Positions 16,055 through 24,038 of a stretch of 40,828 nucleotides of DNA are shown here, in pieces. The notes below the pieces were generated by a model. The model did no database searches, was not told where the DNA came from, and saw only the letters and a program-made list of their open reading frames with translations. Positions within the stretch are counted from its first letter, which is position 1. Each line of letters opens with the position of its first letter. Source of the stretch: Pigmentiphaga sp. (GTDB lineage Bacteria; Pseudomonadota; Gammaproteobacteria; Burkholderiales; Burkholderiaceae_B); the NCBI GenBank assembly GCA_023228945.1, contig JALOAI010000036.1, forward strand, positions 1 to 40,828. The letters run 5' to 3'. The position numbers and the translations under genes are program-made.

Positions 16055-17461
16055 CTACCAGGCGCTCAAGGCTCTCCGAGCGGCTGCTGTCGTTGGCTTC
16101 GGGCCTACTAGGGCGTTGATGGCGTCAGCGAATGCGTCGACTATGTCGTCGTGTTTCCCGTCCGGGAATGCTTCGAGTTCGGCGAAGAACGCGTCGTTCC
16201 AGTCGGCCTTCACGACGCTGATCAGGCCAGCATGGGCTCTAGCCGAGGCGGTTCTAGCGCGCGTGACCTTGTCGCCAGTCACCCGCTCACTGCGGACGTG
16301 AAGCCCAACAGGCGTGCGCCGCACCAAGTCTTGCGCGGCCTTCACGCCAGCCGCTCCAGGGTCCTGGGGCACGTGAATGTGCACGGCCCGCCCGTCGGCC
16401 GTCGCGGTGCGCTCGTAGAGCAGGTCAACCTCGCCGGGTCCGTCTCTCGCGCTAACCATGTCCACCACAACTAACTGGCCGCTAGGCGTAACGCCGACCT
16501 TCACGCCGCGCGTCCAGTCCGGATTGGGGTTATCGGCGTTCGGGCGTGTGGCGGCGAAGTCCCAGGCCCGCCAAGCGGTCTTGAGTTCTGGGGCCGCGTC
16601 GAGGACGGGGAACCAGGCGCGTTGGAAGAGCGTGCCGGCCGTCCTGCGGGCTTTCCAGTTGCCGTGGAGGAGGCGGGCTTGCTCGACGGGGTCCTGCGCG
16701 AGGAGGTTCGCGCGGTACCCGGGGTCGGCCTTGGTGAGGGCGGGGTTATCGTCGAGCTTCGAGGGGATGAACGTCAGGCTCTTCGGGAGGGTATCAGGGC
16801 CGGGGAAGCGCTCCTGCAGCTCCTCGCTTGAGTCGGCCCAGTGGATCTCGCCGTTGACGCGCGCGAACCAGCGGATGACGCCCGCGCGTTCGGGGATGGC
16901 CAGGCCGTAGTTGGGGCTGTTCGGGTCCTGGTCGATCCACCAGGCGATGAGGTCGGCGACGAAACTGTCCGGGTCGGGGTTGCAGGTGGCGCGAATGTAC
17001 GGCCGCACGCCGCACGTGCTGCGGTTGCGGCTGAGCATGTACCACCACTGCCGCGCCGTGAAGTGCGTAAGCTCGTCGAAGCCTATGAGCGGAATCTGGC
17101 TGCCTTGCCAGTTGTGGACGTTCTTCTCGTGCTCAAGGTGCGCGAACTTCAGGGTGTTGCCAGTCGGCGCGTGCTCCCACTCGAGGACGGATTCCTTCGG
17201 CTTGAGGCCGAGGGGGCCGTACACGTCCTCGCTCTCGTCCCAGAGCCCGCCGACGTTGCGGACTTGGTCGGTGGTGCGGCGGAAGATGACGGCACCGAAG
17301 CCGGGCACCGTGGTGAGGTGCCGGAGGGGTTCGAGGAGCAGCGCGAAGGATTTGCCGCCGCCTGCGGCGCCGCCGTAGATGACGATGTCCGCGGGGCTGG
17401 CCAGGAACGCTTCCTGGGGGCCGGGCTGGGGGCGGATGATGGTTGGGGGCGCGGGATGCAT
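16055..17461 (-). CDS. terL: Terminase large subunit
   Basis: 468 aa. Walker A GGAAGGGKS at residues 30-38, Walker B LIGFDE at 125-130, and the C-terminal RNase H-like nuclease with a first acidic residue in AWDFAAT (D301) and a final DDIVDAFADAI segment near the end. AGGAGG seven bases before the ATG. First gene of the late operon, and preceded by a large inverted repeat. The small subunit is not adjacent but lies at 20517-21041, with a methyltransferase gene and three small genes between. Confidence 0.95.
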   Translation of the reverse strand: MHPAPPTIIRPQPGPQEAFLASPADIVIYGGAAGGGKSFALLLEPLRHLTTVPGFGAVIFRRTTDQVRNVGGLWDESEDVYGPLGLKPKESVLEWEHAPTGNTLKFAHLEHEKNVHNWQGSQIPLIGFDELTHFTARQWWYMLSRNRSTCGVRPYIRATCNPDPDSFVADLIAWWIDQDPNSPNYGLAIPERAGVIRWFARVNGEIHWADSSEELQERFPGPDTLPKSLTFIPSKLDDNPALTKADPGYRANLLAQDPVEQARLLHGNWKARRTAGTLFQRAWFPVLDAAPELKTAWRAWDFAATRPNADNPNPDWTRGVKVGVTPSGQLVVVDMVSARDGPGEVDLLYERTATADGRAVHIHVPQDPGAAGVKAAQDLVRRTPVGLHVRSERVTGDKVTRARTASARAHAGLISVVKADWNDAFFAELEAFPDGKHDDIVDAFADAINALVGPKPTTAAARRALSAW

Positions 17462-17474
17462 GGGCGCCTCCTTT

Positions 17475-17513
17475 GGGGTGGGTAGTGACGAGCGGTCAGG
17501 GGCTACCCACCCC
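17475..17513 (-). promoter_or_regulatory. 11-bp inverted repeat in terminase leader
   Basis: GGGGTGGGTAG and CTACCCACCCC, perfect 11-bp arms with a 17-base loop, ending close to the AAAGGAGG ribosome site of terL. It could be an RNA hairpin acting on translation or part of the packaging site; neither can be decided from sequence. Confidence 0.6.
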
Positions 17514-17624
17514 GCGGGGCGTTGCCTGGCGAGCCGACGCCGCGGCTGGGTGCGGGGGGCAGTAACGCTCTGCCCTAGCTAGCGCATGAGGCTAGCCGAG
17601 TCCTTGACTCACCCCGCAATGAGA

Positions 17625-17652
17625 AACCCCGCCGTGGGGGGACGGCGGGGTT
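17625..17652. terminator. Strong intrinsic terminator, bidirectional
   Basis: ACCCCGCCGT / ACGGCGGGGT, a perfect 10-bp stem (11 with the outer A-T pair) and 6-base G loop; leftward it is followed by TTCTC, rightward by CTTCG. It probably stops early-operon transcripts that pass leftward through the methyltransferase gene before they reach the late operon. Confidence 0.7.
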
Positions 17653-17863
17653 CTTCGTCAACTGTACTAGCTAGCATCATGCCACCCCCGATATCGCCGG
17701 TCAAGTCAAGAGCGAGCTGGCGGATCGTCGATCGTCGCTCAATTGAGGGTGCCCGCACTGTCGAAGCGAACTCACGGTCGGGCACGACCACTGGGTCGCT
17801 CCGTCGCCGTCTCTCCCGCCCGCAGTCTCCGCGCGAGTCCTTGGAACCTAAGTTTCTTAGGCA

Positions 17864-17892
17864 TTGTTCCTACCGGACTTCCCTGCTACCCT
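17864..17892 (+). promoter_or_regulatory. Promoter candidate for the first methyltransferase gene
   Basis: TTGTTC - 17 bases - TACCCT, followed by a ~65-base leader to the gene. Just upstream, CCTAAG/CTTAGG (3-base gap) is nested within GGAAC/GTTCC, a symmetric element overlapping the -35 that could be an operator. The stretch is less GC-rich than its surroundings. Confidence 0.45.
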
Positions 17893-17963
17893 CACGCAAC
17901 TCATACATCTGCCGGGGCGTTTCGCTGAAACGACGGTCGGCTGTTGCGTTCAGGGGGGTTCAC

Positions 17964-19367
17964 GTGAGAGACCGCAAGCTTTACCTTGGAGATAATTTGG
18001 ACGTGCTTCGCACTGAGCTGTCTCCGGAGAGCGTTGACCTCGTCTATCTGGATCCTCCGTTCAACTCGGATCGGCAGTACAACGTAATCTTCCGAGAAGA
18101 CCAACAGCCCGCCGCTCAGGCCCGGGCGTTCCACGACAGTTGGCGTTGGGGGCCCGAAGCCGCTGTTTGGTACGAGGAAGGTATGAACTACGGAGGAAGG
18201 ATTGCCGAGACTCTGGTGGGGCTGCGGCGCTTCTTGAACCAATCCAACCTGATGGCCTACCTTGCCATGCTAGCGCCTCGCCTGATCGAACTCCGACGAG
18301 TGCTGCGGCCGGATGGCAGCCTCGTACTGCATTGCGACCCTACTGCTGGTCATTACGTCAAGATTCTGCTTGACGCGATCTTCGGGCCAGAGAATTTCCG
18401 CAACGAGCTTGTTTGGTGTTATCGGGGCGGTGGAGTGCCGCGCAACGCCTTCGCCCGCAAGCACGACACCCTTTTCTGGTACGCGAAATCGAGCAACGCT
18501 CCTTTCTTTCCGCAATACGAGCCTTACTCTGCGGCCTCGCAGCAACTGGTTCGCTCTCGAGGTGGAGTGTCCATCGACGGCCGCCAGCGCGATCTGGAGC
18601 GAGGCGCCCATATGACCGACTGGTGGTCTGACATCAACAGCCTGCAGACGTGGAGTCCAGAACGCCTGGGCTACCCAACCCAGAAGCCACGCGCCTTACT
18701 GGAGCGCGTCATCAAGGCGCTTTCCCGCGAAGGCTCTACCGTCCTCGATCCATTCTGCGGCTGTGGTACTACCGTCGCAGCGGCCGAGGCGCTGAACCGC
18801 AACTGGGTGGGTATTGATATCGCGGTTATCGCCATCTCGGTAATTGAGCGCATGCTGCAAGACGACTTCGGCCTGCGCGTCCACATCAATGGGATTCCAG
18901 CAGACTTTGAGTCCGCGAGGGCGCTCGCGCGACGCGACCCGTTTCAGTTCGAGGCCTGGGCCGTCTCGAAGATTACTCACCTGCGGCCCAACAAGACTCA
19001 GGTGGGCGACCGAGGGGTCGACGGGGTCGGTTGGTTCAACGTCACGAGCGACTCGCCCTCCAAAATTGTCGCGCAGGTTAAGGGCGGTCAGGTCGGCCCT
19101 GCAGCGGTCCGAGACCTGCTAGGGACTATGCAGGCAGAGCATGCTGACCTAGGCGTCTTGATAGTCATGGACCGGATAACGCCTCACATGGCCGCCGCGG
19201 CGGCCAGCGCGGGAGTGTACAGCGGTGACGGCACCATGTTCGCGCGACCGATACCTCGCATTCAGATCGCGTCCGTGCATGACCACTTTGACGGTCGGCA
19301 TCCGGTCTTACCACCTATGCTTCGCATTCGCCCGCGCGCCGTAGGCGGCGGCAACCCGGAGCCCTAA
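17964..19367 (+). CDS. DNA methyltransferase fused to Mrr-like nuclease domain (copy 1)
   Basis: 467 aa from a GTG with AGGGGGG six bases upstream; the frame is open far upstream but crosses a terminator and has no other start signal. Beta-class amino-methyltransferase: DPPF at 30-33 (catalytic), a short target-recognition region (~150-230), then DPFCGCGT at 262-269 (SAM binding). C-terminal 140 residues have a PD-(D/E)XK-like core: GDRGVDG (D349, D353) and, after ~18 residues, QVK (371-373), as in Mrr-type nucleases. It stands alone on the plus strand and its end overlaps the convergent gene at 19364. Could modify and restrict, or guard against superinfecting phages; unknown which. Confidence 0.85.
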   Translation: MRDRKLYLGDNLDVLRTELSPESVDLVYLDPPFNSDRQYNVIFREDQQPAAQARAFHDSWRWGPEAAVWYEEGMNYGGRIAETLVGLRRFLNQSNLMAYLAMLAPRLIELRRVLRPDGSLVLHCDPTAGHYVKILLDAIFGPENFRNELVWCYRGGGVPRNAFARKHDTLFWYAKSSNAPFFPQYEPYSAASQQLVRSRGGVSIDGRQRDLERGAHMTDWWSDINSLQTWSPERLGYPTQKPRALLERVIKALSREGSTVLDPFCGCGTTVAAAEALNRNWVGIDIAVIAISVIERMLQDDFGLRVHINGIPADFESARALARRDPFQFEAWAVSKITHLRPNKTQVGDRGVDGVGWFNVTSDSPSKIVAQVKGGQVGPAAVRDLLGTMQAEHADLGVLIVMDRITPHMAAAAASAGVYSGDGTMFARPIPRIQIASVHDHFDGRHPVLPPMLRIRPRAVGGGNPEP

Positions 19368-19939
19368 CGGGCGGCGGCGCGCGCAATTGCTGCCTGAATT
19401 GTCTCGAGACTGATGTCGTGGTCCTCGATGAGGGCTCGCTCGACGTGCTCGGGGATTAGTTCGAGGCTCGCTCGGCTTGCGATGGCTTCGAGTGCGCCTG
19501 CGACTAGGTGCGTCATAGTTTCGGCTTCGCGGTTGCGGGTGAGGTACCTGCGGCCGTCGTGGTCGGTGTCTACCCTGAACGGTTTCCGCATGGGGCTTTC
19601 GTAGGCGGCGTCGAGTTCGGCGATTGCGGCGTGTGGCAGGTTCGCGAGCGCCTCGTTGTGCGCCTGGCGCTTGAGTTCGATCGCGTAGCAGGCGCGGCCT
19701 GGCCATTGGTCGCTCCACAGCCAGGTCCGTACTTGCCAGGTGATGCTGATCAGTTCGACGGTGGGGGTGGGTCCTGGGATGGCGCCTGGTGCGTAGTTGT
19801 GGCCTCGTGGGTTGCCGGTGGCGCTGATGGCGCGGACTTGCCGGTGTGGGGTCCAGGCGTCGCGCTGCAGGTACCACCAGAGGGCGTTAGCGACTGCCCT
19901 GGCGAGCTGCTGGTCGTGCGGTGGCGTGTCGTCTGGCAC
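19364..19939 (-). CDS. Early-operon protein of unknown function
   Basis: 191 aa, last gene of the leftward early operon. Tryptophan-rich first half (VANALWWYLQRDAWTPHRQ, ITWQVRTWLWSDQW), then helical C-terminus (LVAGALEAIASRASLELIPEHVERALIEDHDI). No motif recognised. Converges with the plus-strand methyltransferase, overlapping by four bases. Confidence 0.55.
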   Translation of the reverse strand: MPDDTPPHDQQLARAVANALWWYLQRDAWTPHRQVRAISATGNPRGHNYAPGAIPGPTPTVELISITWQVRTWLWSDQWPGRACYAIELKRQAHNEALANLPHAAIAELDAAYESPMRKPFRVDTDHDGRRYLTRNREAETMTHLVAGALEAIASRASLELIPEHVERALIEDHDISLETIQAAIARAAAR

Positions 19940-19948
19940 TGGGCCTCC

Positions 19949-20149
19949 TCAGGCTTGGTTCAGGATGCGTTGCTTTTCGCGTGCGTAGACCTCGAGCGTG
20001 AGGCCGGGGGTTTCCGCGAGGGCGTGTAGGGCGTCCGTCACGCGTTTGGGGCGGCGTGGGAAGAGGCACAATGCGGAGCTTTTGCTGGCGCTTTCGCCGT
20101 ACGGCCCGAGGACGCCGAGGGTCGGGTAGCTCTTGCGGTCGCGCTTCAT
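19949..20149 (-). CDS. Small early-operon protein, unknown
   Basis: 66 aa, basic (MKRDRKSYPTLGVLGPYG, LFPRRPKRVTDALHAL), ending in a helix 'LEVYAREKQRILNQA'. Its start overlaps the VRR-NUC stop (ATGA), which supports expression. No family recognised; size and charge would fit a small nucleic-acid-binding regulator. Confidence 0.5.
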   Translation of the reverse strand: MKRDRKSYPTLGVLGPYGESASKSSALCLFPRRPKRVTDALHALAETPGLTLEVYAREKQRILNQA

Positions 20150-20520
20150 GGGGTCTTCCCCACTGCGGGTCGTTCATGGGGTGTGCGTTTGAGGGTCTGC
20201 TCGATGGCCGGCCAGTCGTCGTCCGTCCACAAGTGCCAGTTGGCACCCGCGGCTTGGAGGGCGTCGCGCCAGGCGACCTGGTCGGGGGTCAGGCGGTTCT
20301 TGCCGACTTTGAGCTCGACGAACAGCACGGTCTCCCTGACGAGCACGAGGTCGGGGAATCCCTTGCCGTCGCCTGCTACGGCAGTGCGCCATTGGCCTTG
20401 GCCGTTCTGGGCGGGCCGGAAGTGCGCCGACCGCCACCCGCACAACTTCGCGAGCTGGAGGACCTGGCGTTGGAACTGCGCCTCCGTCACCTTCGGGCGG
20501 TCAGCAGCAATCGCAGTCAC
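20146..20520 (-). CDS. VRR-NUC domain nuclease
   Basis: 124 aa. The nuclease core GFPDLVLVRETVLFVELKVG has the PD...E-x-K signature (D57, E69, K71), followed by LTPDQVAWRDALQAAG, the VRR-NUC closing helix. Such small nucleases occur in phage replication modules, probably cutting branched DNA. Coupled by GTGA overlap to the terminase small subunit gene and by ATGA to the next gene. Confidence 0.85.
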   Translation of the reverse strand: MTAIAADRPKVTEAQFQRQVLQLAKLCGWRSAHFRPAQNGQGQWRTAVAGDGKGFPDLVLVRETVLFVELKVGKNRLTPDQVAWRDALQAAGANWHLWTDDDWPAIEQTLKRTPHERPAVGKTP

Positions 20521-21041
20521 GACGGCTGCACCTCCACCGCCTCCTCCACCTCAACATCATCCCGACCATTACCGGGGAGGTAGATCTGCACCAGCCCCGC
20601 CGCGAGCGGAGCGCCGCCAGGGCCAGTCAACTCGTTGCTGACGCGCTCCCGGTATTTCTCCGGCTTGTGGGCCTTCAGGAGCGTCACCATCAACTGGTCG
20701 CTGTACTCGCGCACCTGCCCGACCTTCTCGCCGCGCTGAAAGACGGGCTTCAGAGTGCCATCGCGTGCCCTGCGCCACGCCTCCTGCTCGAGCGAGTCAA
20801 CGGCGACCTCCACGGCCTGGTCCCACGCAGCCGCGAACTCCTCATCAGCCGCGTACCAGTCGTACGCGGTGCTGCGCGGCACCTTCGCCTTGCGGGCGGC
20901 CGCGGACACGTTCGCCATGCGCTCGAGCTCCGCCAGGAAGCGCTCCTTCGCGCGGGCGGTGGCTTCCTCGTGCGCGCGTTGGCGTGTCCGAGTCGTCCGG
21001 GATGCCTTGCCTGGTGGTGTGTCAGTGGGCTTCTTGGCCAT
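20517..21041 (-). CDS. terS: Terminase small subunit
   Basis: 174 aa. Basic N-terminus, then an HTH of the phBC6A51-type small terminases (RMANVSAAARKAKVPRSTAYDWYAADEEFAAAWDQAVE, residues ~43-80) that binds the packaging site, a helical part (LEQEAWRRARDGTLKPVF), 'DQLMVTLLKAHKPEKY' and an acidic tail. In the early operon, away from terL. It overlaps the small membrane protein gene upstream by 20 bases. Confidence 0.85.
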   Translation of the reverse strand: MAKKPTDTPPGKASRTTRTRQRAHEEATARAKERFLAELERMANVSAAARKAKVPRSTAYDWYAADEEFAAAWDQAVEVAVDSLEQEAWRRARDGTLKPVFQRGEKVGQVREYSDQLMVTLLKAHKPEKYRERVSNELTGPGGAPLAAGLVQIYLPGNGRDDVEVEEAVEVQPS

Positions 21042-21222
21042 GGGGTTCCTCCTTTCGGTTGATTGCGTCCCAGACGCGTTGTTCGTCTGCCGCCTGCTTT
21101 CGGGTCACGGGGTCGAGGTGTCGATCGCCGTCCTTGGCGGCGACGAGCAGGCTGAGGACGAGCAGGCCGACGTTCGCGCCGATGAACACGCCGACGAGGA
21201 CGCCCCAGAGGAAGGGGGTCAT
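21022..21222 (-). CDS. Small membrane protein, unknown
   Basis: 66 aa: one hydrophobic helix (FLWGVLVGVFIGANVGLLVLSLLVA, residues ~4-28) followed by a charged cytoplasm-like tail. It starts in the stop of the DnaC-like gene (ATGA). Possibly an early membrane-acting factor, but nothing more can be told. Confidence 0.5.
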   Translation of the reverse strand: MTPFLWGVLVGVFIGANVGLLVLSLLVAAKDGDRHLDPVTRKQAADEQRVWDAINRKEEPHGQEAH

Positions 21223-21956
21223 GCTGGCAGCCTCTCGTCGCGGCCTTTGATCTCGATGACGGCGCCGCTCGCCATGCGGCTGAGCACGGCGGCGGCGCTT
21301 TCACTGTCGGTGCTGAGGTGCCGGGCGGCGTCGCTTGGGCGGTGGTTGGCAGTGAAGATGGTGGTTTTCTCGTTCGCCCAGCGGTGCTCGAGGGCGCCGT
21401 AGAAGGTTTCGTACACGAAGTCGGTGGGTTTGATTTTGCCGAGGTCGTCGAGGATGAGGATCTCGGGCGCTTCAAGGTTGGGGCGTTCGGCGTTCGTGGC
21501 GAAGCTGCCGCGGATGCGGTTGAAGAGCTCGACGACGCCCCAGAAGGTGACGCGGTGGCCTTCGGCGGCGAGGCGGTGGCCGGTGGCGACGGCGAGGTGG
21601 GTCTTGCCGTTCCCTGCAGGGCCCCAGAGGTACAGGTTGGTGCCGGGAGTGAGGTTGGCGGCGGCGTGGACGGCGGCTTGGTTGCCGGGGTGTCGTCGGA
21701 GGCGGTCGAGGGTGTAGGCGCGGTAGCGGCTGGGGAGTTGATCGGCGTAGTTGCGGGCGGCGCGGTTGCGGGCTTGGGCGTCGCGGGTTTCCAGGAGTTC
21801 CTTGAGGCCGGTGTAGTACGGGTGGTTGCGGTCTTTGGGCCGCCAGGCGATGCCGATCCAGGCTGGGCTGCCTGCGTAGTCGGTGAGGGTGGGGTCGAGG
21901 ATCTCGCACTCGTCTAGCGGGATGCGTTGCGGGGCGCTGGCTTCGGTTGTGGGCAC
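21219..21956 (-). CDS. DnaC-like helicase loader ATPase
   Basis: 245 aa. AAA+ ATPase: Walker A GPAGNGKTH (112-120), Walker B ILILDDLGK (166-174), then 'YGALEHRWANEKTTIFTANH' as sensor 1. This is the DnaC/IstB group that loads the host DnaB helicase on the phage origin. It starts with GTG directly after the stop of the replisome-organiser gene, so the two probably act together. The phage has no helicase of its own in the window. Confidence 0.85.
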   Translation of the reverse strand: MPTTEASAPQRIPLDECEILDPTLTDYAGSPAWIGIAWRPKDRNHPYYTGLKELLETRDAQARNRAARNYADQLPSRYRAYTLDRLRRHPGNQAAVHAAANLTPGTNLYLWGPAGNGKTHLAVATGHRLAAEGHRVTFWGVVELFNRIRGSFATNAERPNLEAPEILILDDLGKIKPTDFVYETFYGALEHRWANEKTTIFTANHRPSDAARHLSTDSESAAAVLSRMASGAVIEIKGRDERLPA

Positions 21957-22886
21957 CTAGAGTCCTCGCTTTCGGTACTGGTCGAGGGCGGCGTCGGTGA
22001 CGGCGCTGGCGGGTCGTGGTTTGTTGCGGTCGAGTGGGAAGACGCCCGTCCAGCCGCGCTTGATGCTGGTCTTGAGCATCTCGTCGGCGTCCAGTGGGGT
22101 CTTGGCGAGGTCGGCGAGGGTCAGTTCGACGGCGCGCGGCGTGAGGGGTCGCTTGCGGGTCTTGCGGTCCTCCACGAAGTCGCGCCACACGTCGGGGCTG
22201 ACGAACTCCGGGAGGACGATGCTGGCGGGGTCGAAGGCGGGACTTCGTGCCTTGCCGTTCTTGTTCTTGCCGTCTTGGGGTTTCCCTAGAGCGCGTCGAG
22301 GCGCAGCCTCGACATCTGGCGGGGGTAGCGTTTCCGCCTTCTGGGGGGTAGGGGGGTTATTCTCAAGCTCAAGCTCAAGCTCAAGCTCAACCTTAAGCTC
22401 CTCCGGGCTTCGCCTCGGCGGGGTCGTGGCGGGGTTCGGTACCTCGTCTCGCACCTTGTCCGGTACCTTGCCTCGCTCTTCGTGCGTTCCCGTTCCCGTC
22501 GTGGTGATCGACACGCTCCCGGCGTCGTCTGGACCTGGGAAGGTGCTGGCCGCTTCGCGTTCGTGCGGCTTGTTGAAGCCGCCGTCGTCGACGTGGAACT
22601 TCGCGTACTGGATGATGCGGTCGTGGCGGCCATTGCTGTACAGGTGGACGAGGCCGACACGAGCTAGGTCGTCGATGGCGGCGGTGAGTTCCTCGAGTGT
22701 GAAACCGTAGCCTTGGAAGACGCCGCCCTTGAGGTAGTAGGCGTTGGCGTTGATGCGCCCAGCGCGATCCGTGTACGGCAGGAGCCACATGTACACGCTG
22801 GAGGCGAGGAGTTTGCCTTCGTTAGCGAGGATCCGGATCTTGTCGCTCTCGGTGATGCGGCGAGCGATGAAGCGCTTCTCGGCCAT
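21957..22886 (-). CDS. Replisome organiser-like DNA replication protein
   Basis: 309 aa from ATG (MAEKRFIARRITESDKIRIL), whose A is shared with the HNH stop codon. N-terminal ~110 residues are a winged-helix-like region as in phage replication initiators (LASSVYMWLLPYTDRAGRINANAYYLKGGVFQ, then EELTAAIDDLARVGLVHLY, then 'IIQYAKFHVDDG'). A long low-complexity linker with an LELELELELE run, then a C-terminal helical domain (VLPEFVSPDVWRDFVEDRKTRKR) typical of DnaD/organiser ends. Next gene is the helicase loader, which fits. The origin is probably within this gene or nearby but is not visible to me. Confidence 0.75.
   Translation of the reverse strand: MAEKRFIARRITESDKIRILANEGKLLASSVYMWLLPYTDRAGRINANAYYLKGGVFQGYGFTLEELTAAIDDLARVGLVHLYSNGRHDRIIQYAKFHVDDGGFNKPHEREAASTFPGPDDAGSVSITTTGTGTHEERGKVPDKVRDEVPNPATTPPRRSPEELKVELELELELENNPPTPQKAETLPPPDVEAAPRRALGKPQDGKNKNGKARSPAFDPASIVLPEFVSPDVWRDFVEDRKTRKRPLTPRAVELTLADLAKTPLDADEMLKTSIKRGWTGVFPLDRNKPRPASAVTDAALDQYRKRGL
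22362..22391. repeat. CTCAAG hexanucleotide repeat (five units)
   Basis: Four exact CTCAAG units and a fifth CTCAAC in the replisome-organiser gene, coding for alternating Leu-Glu in the linker. Simple repeats in replication initiators sometimes mark or neighbour the origin. Confidence 0.8.
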
Positions 22887-23476
22887 CAGTTCACTCGCGG
22901 GTTCTGCCGCCGCTCCAGCGCCTCGAAGGTGCTGATACCTTCCCGCGCTGCCTTGATCTTGGTCCAGGCAACGCCGCAGAAGTAGCGCCAGGCGGCCGCG
23001 TGCGCTAAGCCGCGGCGGGTTGTGATGTCTACCGCGTCGAGCGCTTCTGCGAGGGGCAAGTCTTTCAACATGCCGCTGAGTTCGACTAGGTTGGTGCTGC
23101 TCGCCTTGTAGGAGACCTGGCGGTAGAGGAGTTCTGCCACGACCGTGGCGTTCGCTTCGCGGGTGGCGCGTTCCTCCATCAGGTACGCCTGGTACGCTTC
23201 TAGCTGTTCTCGCGCTTCGCGGAGTTCGAGGATTGTGGCGCGGCTTGGGACCGGTCGAGTGTCGCTCAGCGGCACGTCGGCCTTGCCGAGGTTGCAGTCT
23301 TGGCAACTGGTTAGGAGGTTGTCCAGGCCGTTCGTGCCGCCCTTGCTTACAGGCGTGATGTGGTCGATGTGGAGCACGACAGCCGGTGGGTTCCCTCCGC
23401 AGTATTGGCAGGTGAAGGCGTCGCGCTTGAACACCTCGAAGCGTGTGCGGGTACTGACTGGCTTGCGGCGGGCCAT
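22886..23476 (-). CDS. HNH endonuclease
   Basis: 196 aa. Classic HNH: RFEVFKRDAFTCQYCGG (zinc Cys pair), LHIDHITPVSKGGTNGLDNLLTSCQDCNLGK (second Cys pair), residues ~14-65. The C-terminal ~120 residues are helical and unknown (EAYQAYLMEERATREANATVVAELLYRQVS). The start overlaps the stop of the zinc-ribbon/winged helix gene by one base (TAATG). It could take part in replication or packaging, or be a homing-type nuclease. Confidence 0.85.
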   Translation of the reverse strand: MARRKPVSTRTRFEVFKRDAFTCQYCGGNPPAVVLHIDHITPVSKGGTNGLDNLLTSCQDCNLGKADVPLSDTRPVPSRATILELREAREQLEAYQAYLMEERATREANATVVAELLYRQVSYKASSTNLVELSGMLKDLPLAEALDAVDITTRRGLAHAAAWRYFCGVAWTKIKAAREGISTFEALERRQNPRVN

Positions 23477-23763
23477 TAGTGGCGTTCCTCCTTTGTGAGG
23501 TTGCTGCGGTACTGCGCGGTATTGCCGACTCTCCACCGCTGCACTAGTCCGGCTCTGACGAGCCGCGTGAGGTGCTGTGAGACGGTGCTGGGCTTCGCGT
23601 TGATCTCGTCGGCGAGGTCGTGGAGGCCGAGCGGGAGTGGCGCGAAGCGGTTGAGGGCGTCGAGGATGCGGGCGGCTGCCGTGCCGGGCCGCGGCCACGG
23701 TTGGCGTGGCGGGCGGAGCGAGCCACCGCAGTGCGGGCAGGAACGCAAACGCGGGGCCGTCAC
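23476..23763 (-). CDS. Zinc-finger winged-helix DNA-binding protein
   Basis: 95 aa, from a GTG overlapping the preceding stop (GTGA). One CPHCG zinc knuckle at ~10-14, then an ArsR-like winged helix (ARILDALNRFAPLPLGLHDLADEINAKPSTVSQHLTRLVRAGLVQRWRVG). Likely regulates early or late transcription. The long in-frame upstream extension (56 codons, Arg/Pro-rich) is the wrong frame of the neighbour. Confidence 0.7.
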   Translation of the reverse strand: MTAPRLRSCPHCGGSLRPPRQPWPRPGTAAARILDALNRFAPLPLGLHDLADEINAKPSTVSQHLTRLVRAGLVQRWRVGNTAQYRSNLTKEERH

Positions 23764-24038
23764 GGTTTCTCCACGACGCGCGCCCAGAGTCCGTGGTCTC
23801 CCCCGCCGGTCGCGCGGACGCGAAGCTGGAGCGCGTAGGGGGCGGCGAGGCGCTTGTAACCGCGGCCGTAAAGGGTGCTTTGCATGTTTCGGAGGGTTTG
23901 GGGGTCCTCGCTGCGCGAGAGGCAAGCCCATTGCCCTGGGCGCTCACGTAAGGCAGTGATGTACGCCCCGTGCTTGAGTCGGCGGCCGCGGGGCTCAGCG
24001 GCCGGCGGGTCACTCCAGACGATGATCGGGCGCTTCAC
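23760..24038 (-). CDS. Early-operon protein of unknown function
   Basis: 92 aa: MKRPIIVWSDPPAAEPRGRRLKHGAYITALRERPGQWACLS and a helix-strand C-terminus. Similar 'ALRERPGQWA' proteins occur in actinobacterial phages as unknowns. Coupled on both sides by four-base overlaps. Confidence 0.6.
   Translation of the reverse strand: MKRPIIVWSDPPAAEPRGRRLKHGAYITALRERPGQWACLSRSEDPQTLRNMQSTLYGRGYKRLAAPYALQLRVRATGGGDHGLWARVVEKP

Larger units (their letters stand above)
17462..17963. other. Intergenic control region between late operon and methyltransferase
   Basis: About 500 bases between the terminase start (leftward) and methyltransferase start (rightward). It contains the inverted repeat at 17475, a strong terminator-like hairpin at 17625, a nested inverted repeat at 17844-17870 and a promoter candidate at 17864. 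A cos or pac site and the late promoter would be expected here, but I see no certain -35/-10 for the late operon. The ORFs across this stretch in either strand read over the terminator and have no ribosome site, so I do not call them. Confidence 0.6.

Noticed and set aside
17609..17791. 60-codon minus-strand ORF upstream of the terminase
   Set aside because: Runs over the terminator hairpin, no ribosome site, no protein-like motif.
17586..17963. N-terminal extension of the first methyltransferase
   Set aside because: It would cross a strong terminator hairpin and lacks a start signal; homology to copy 2 begins at the GTG at 17964.
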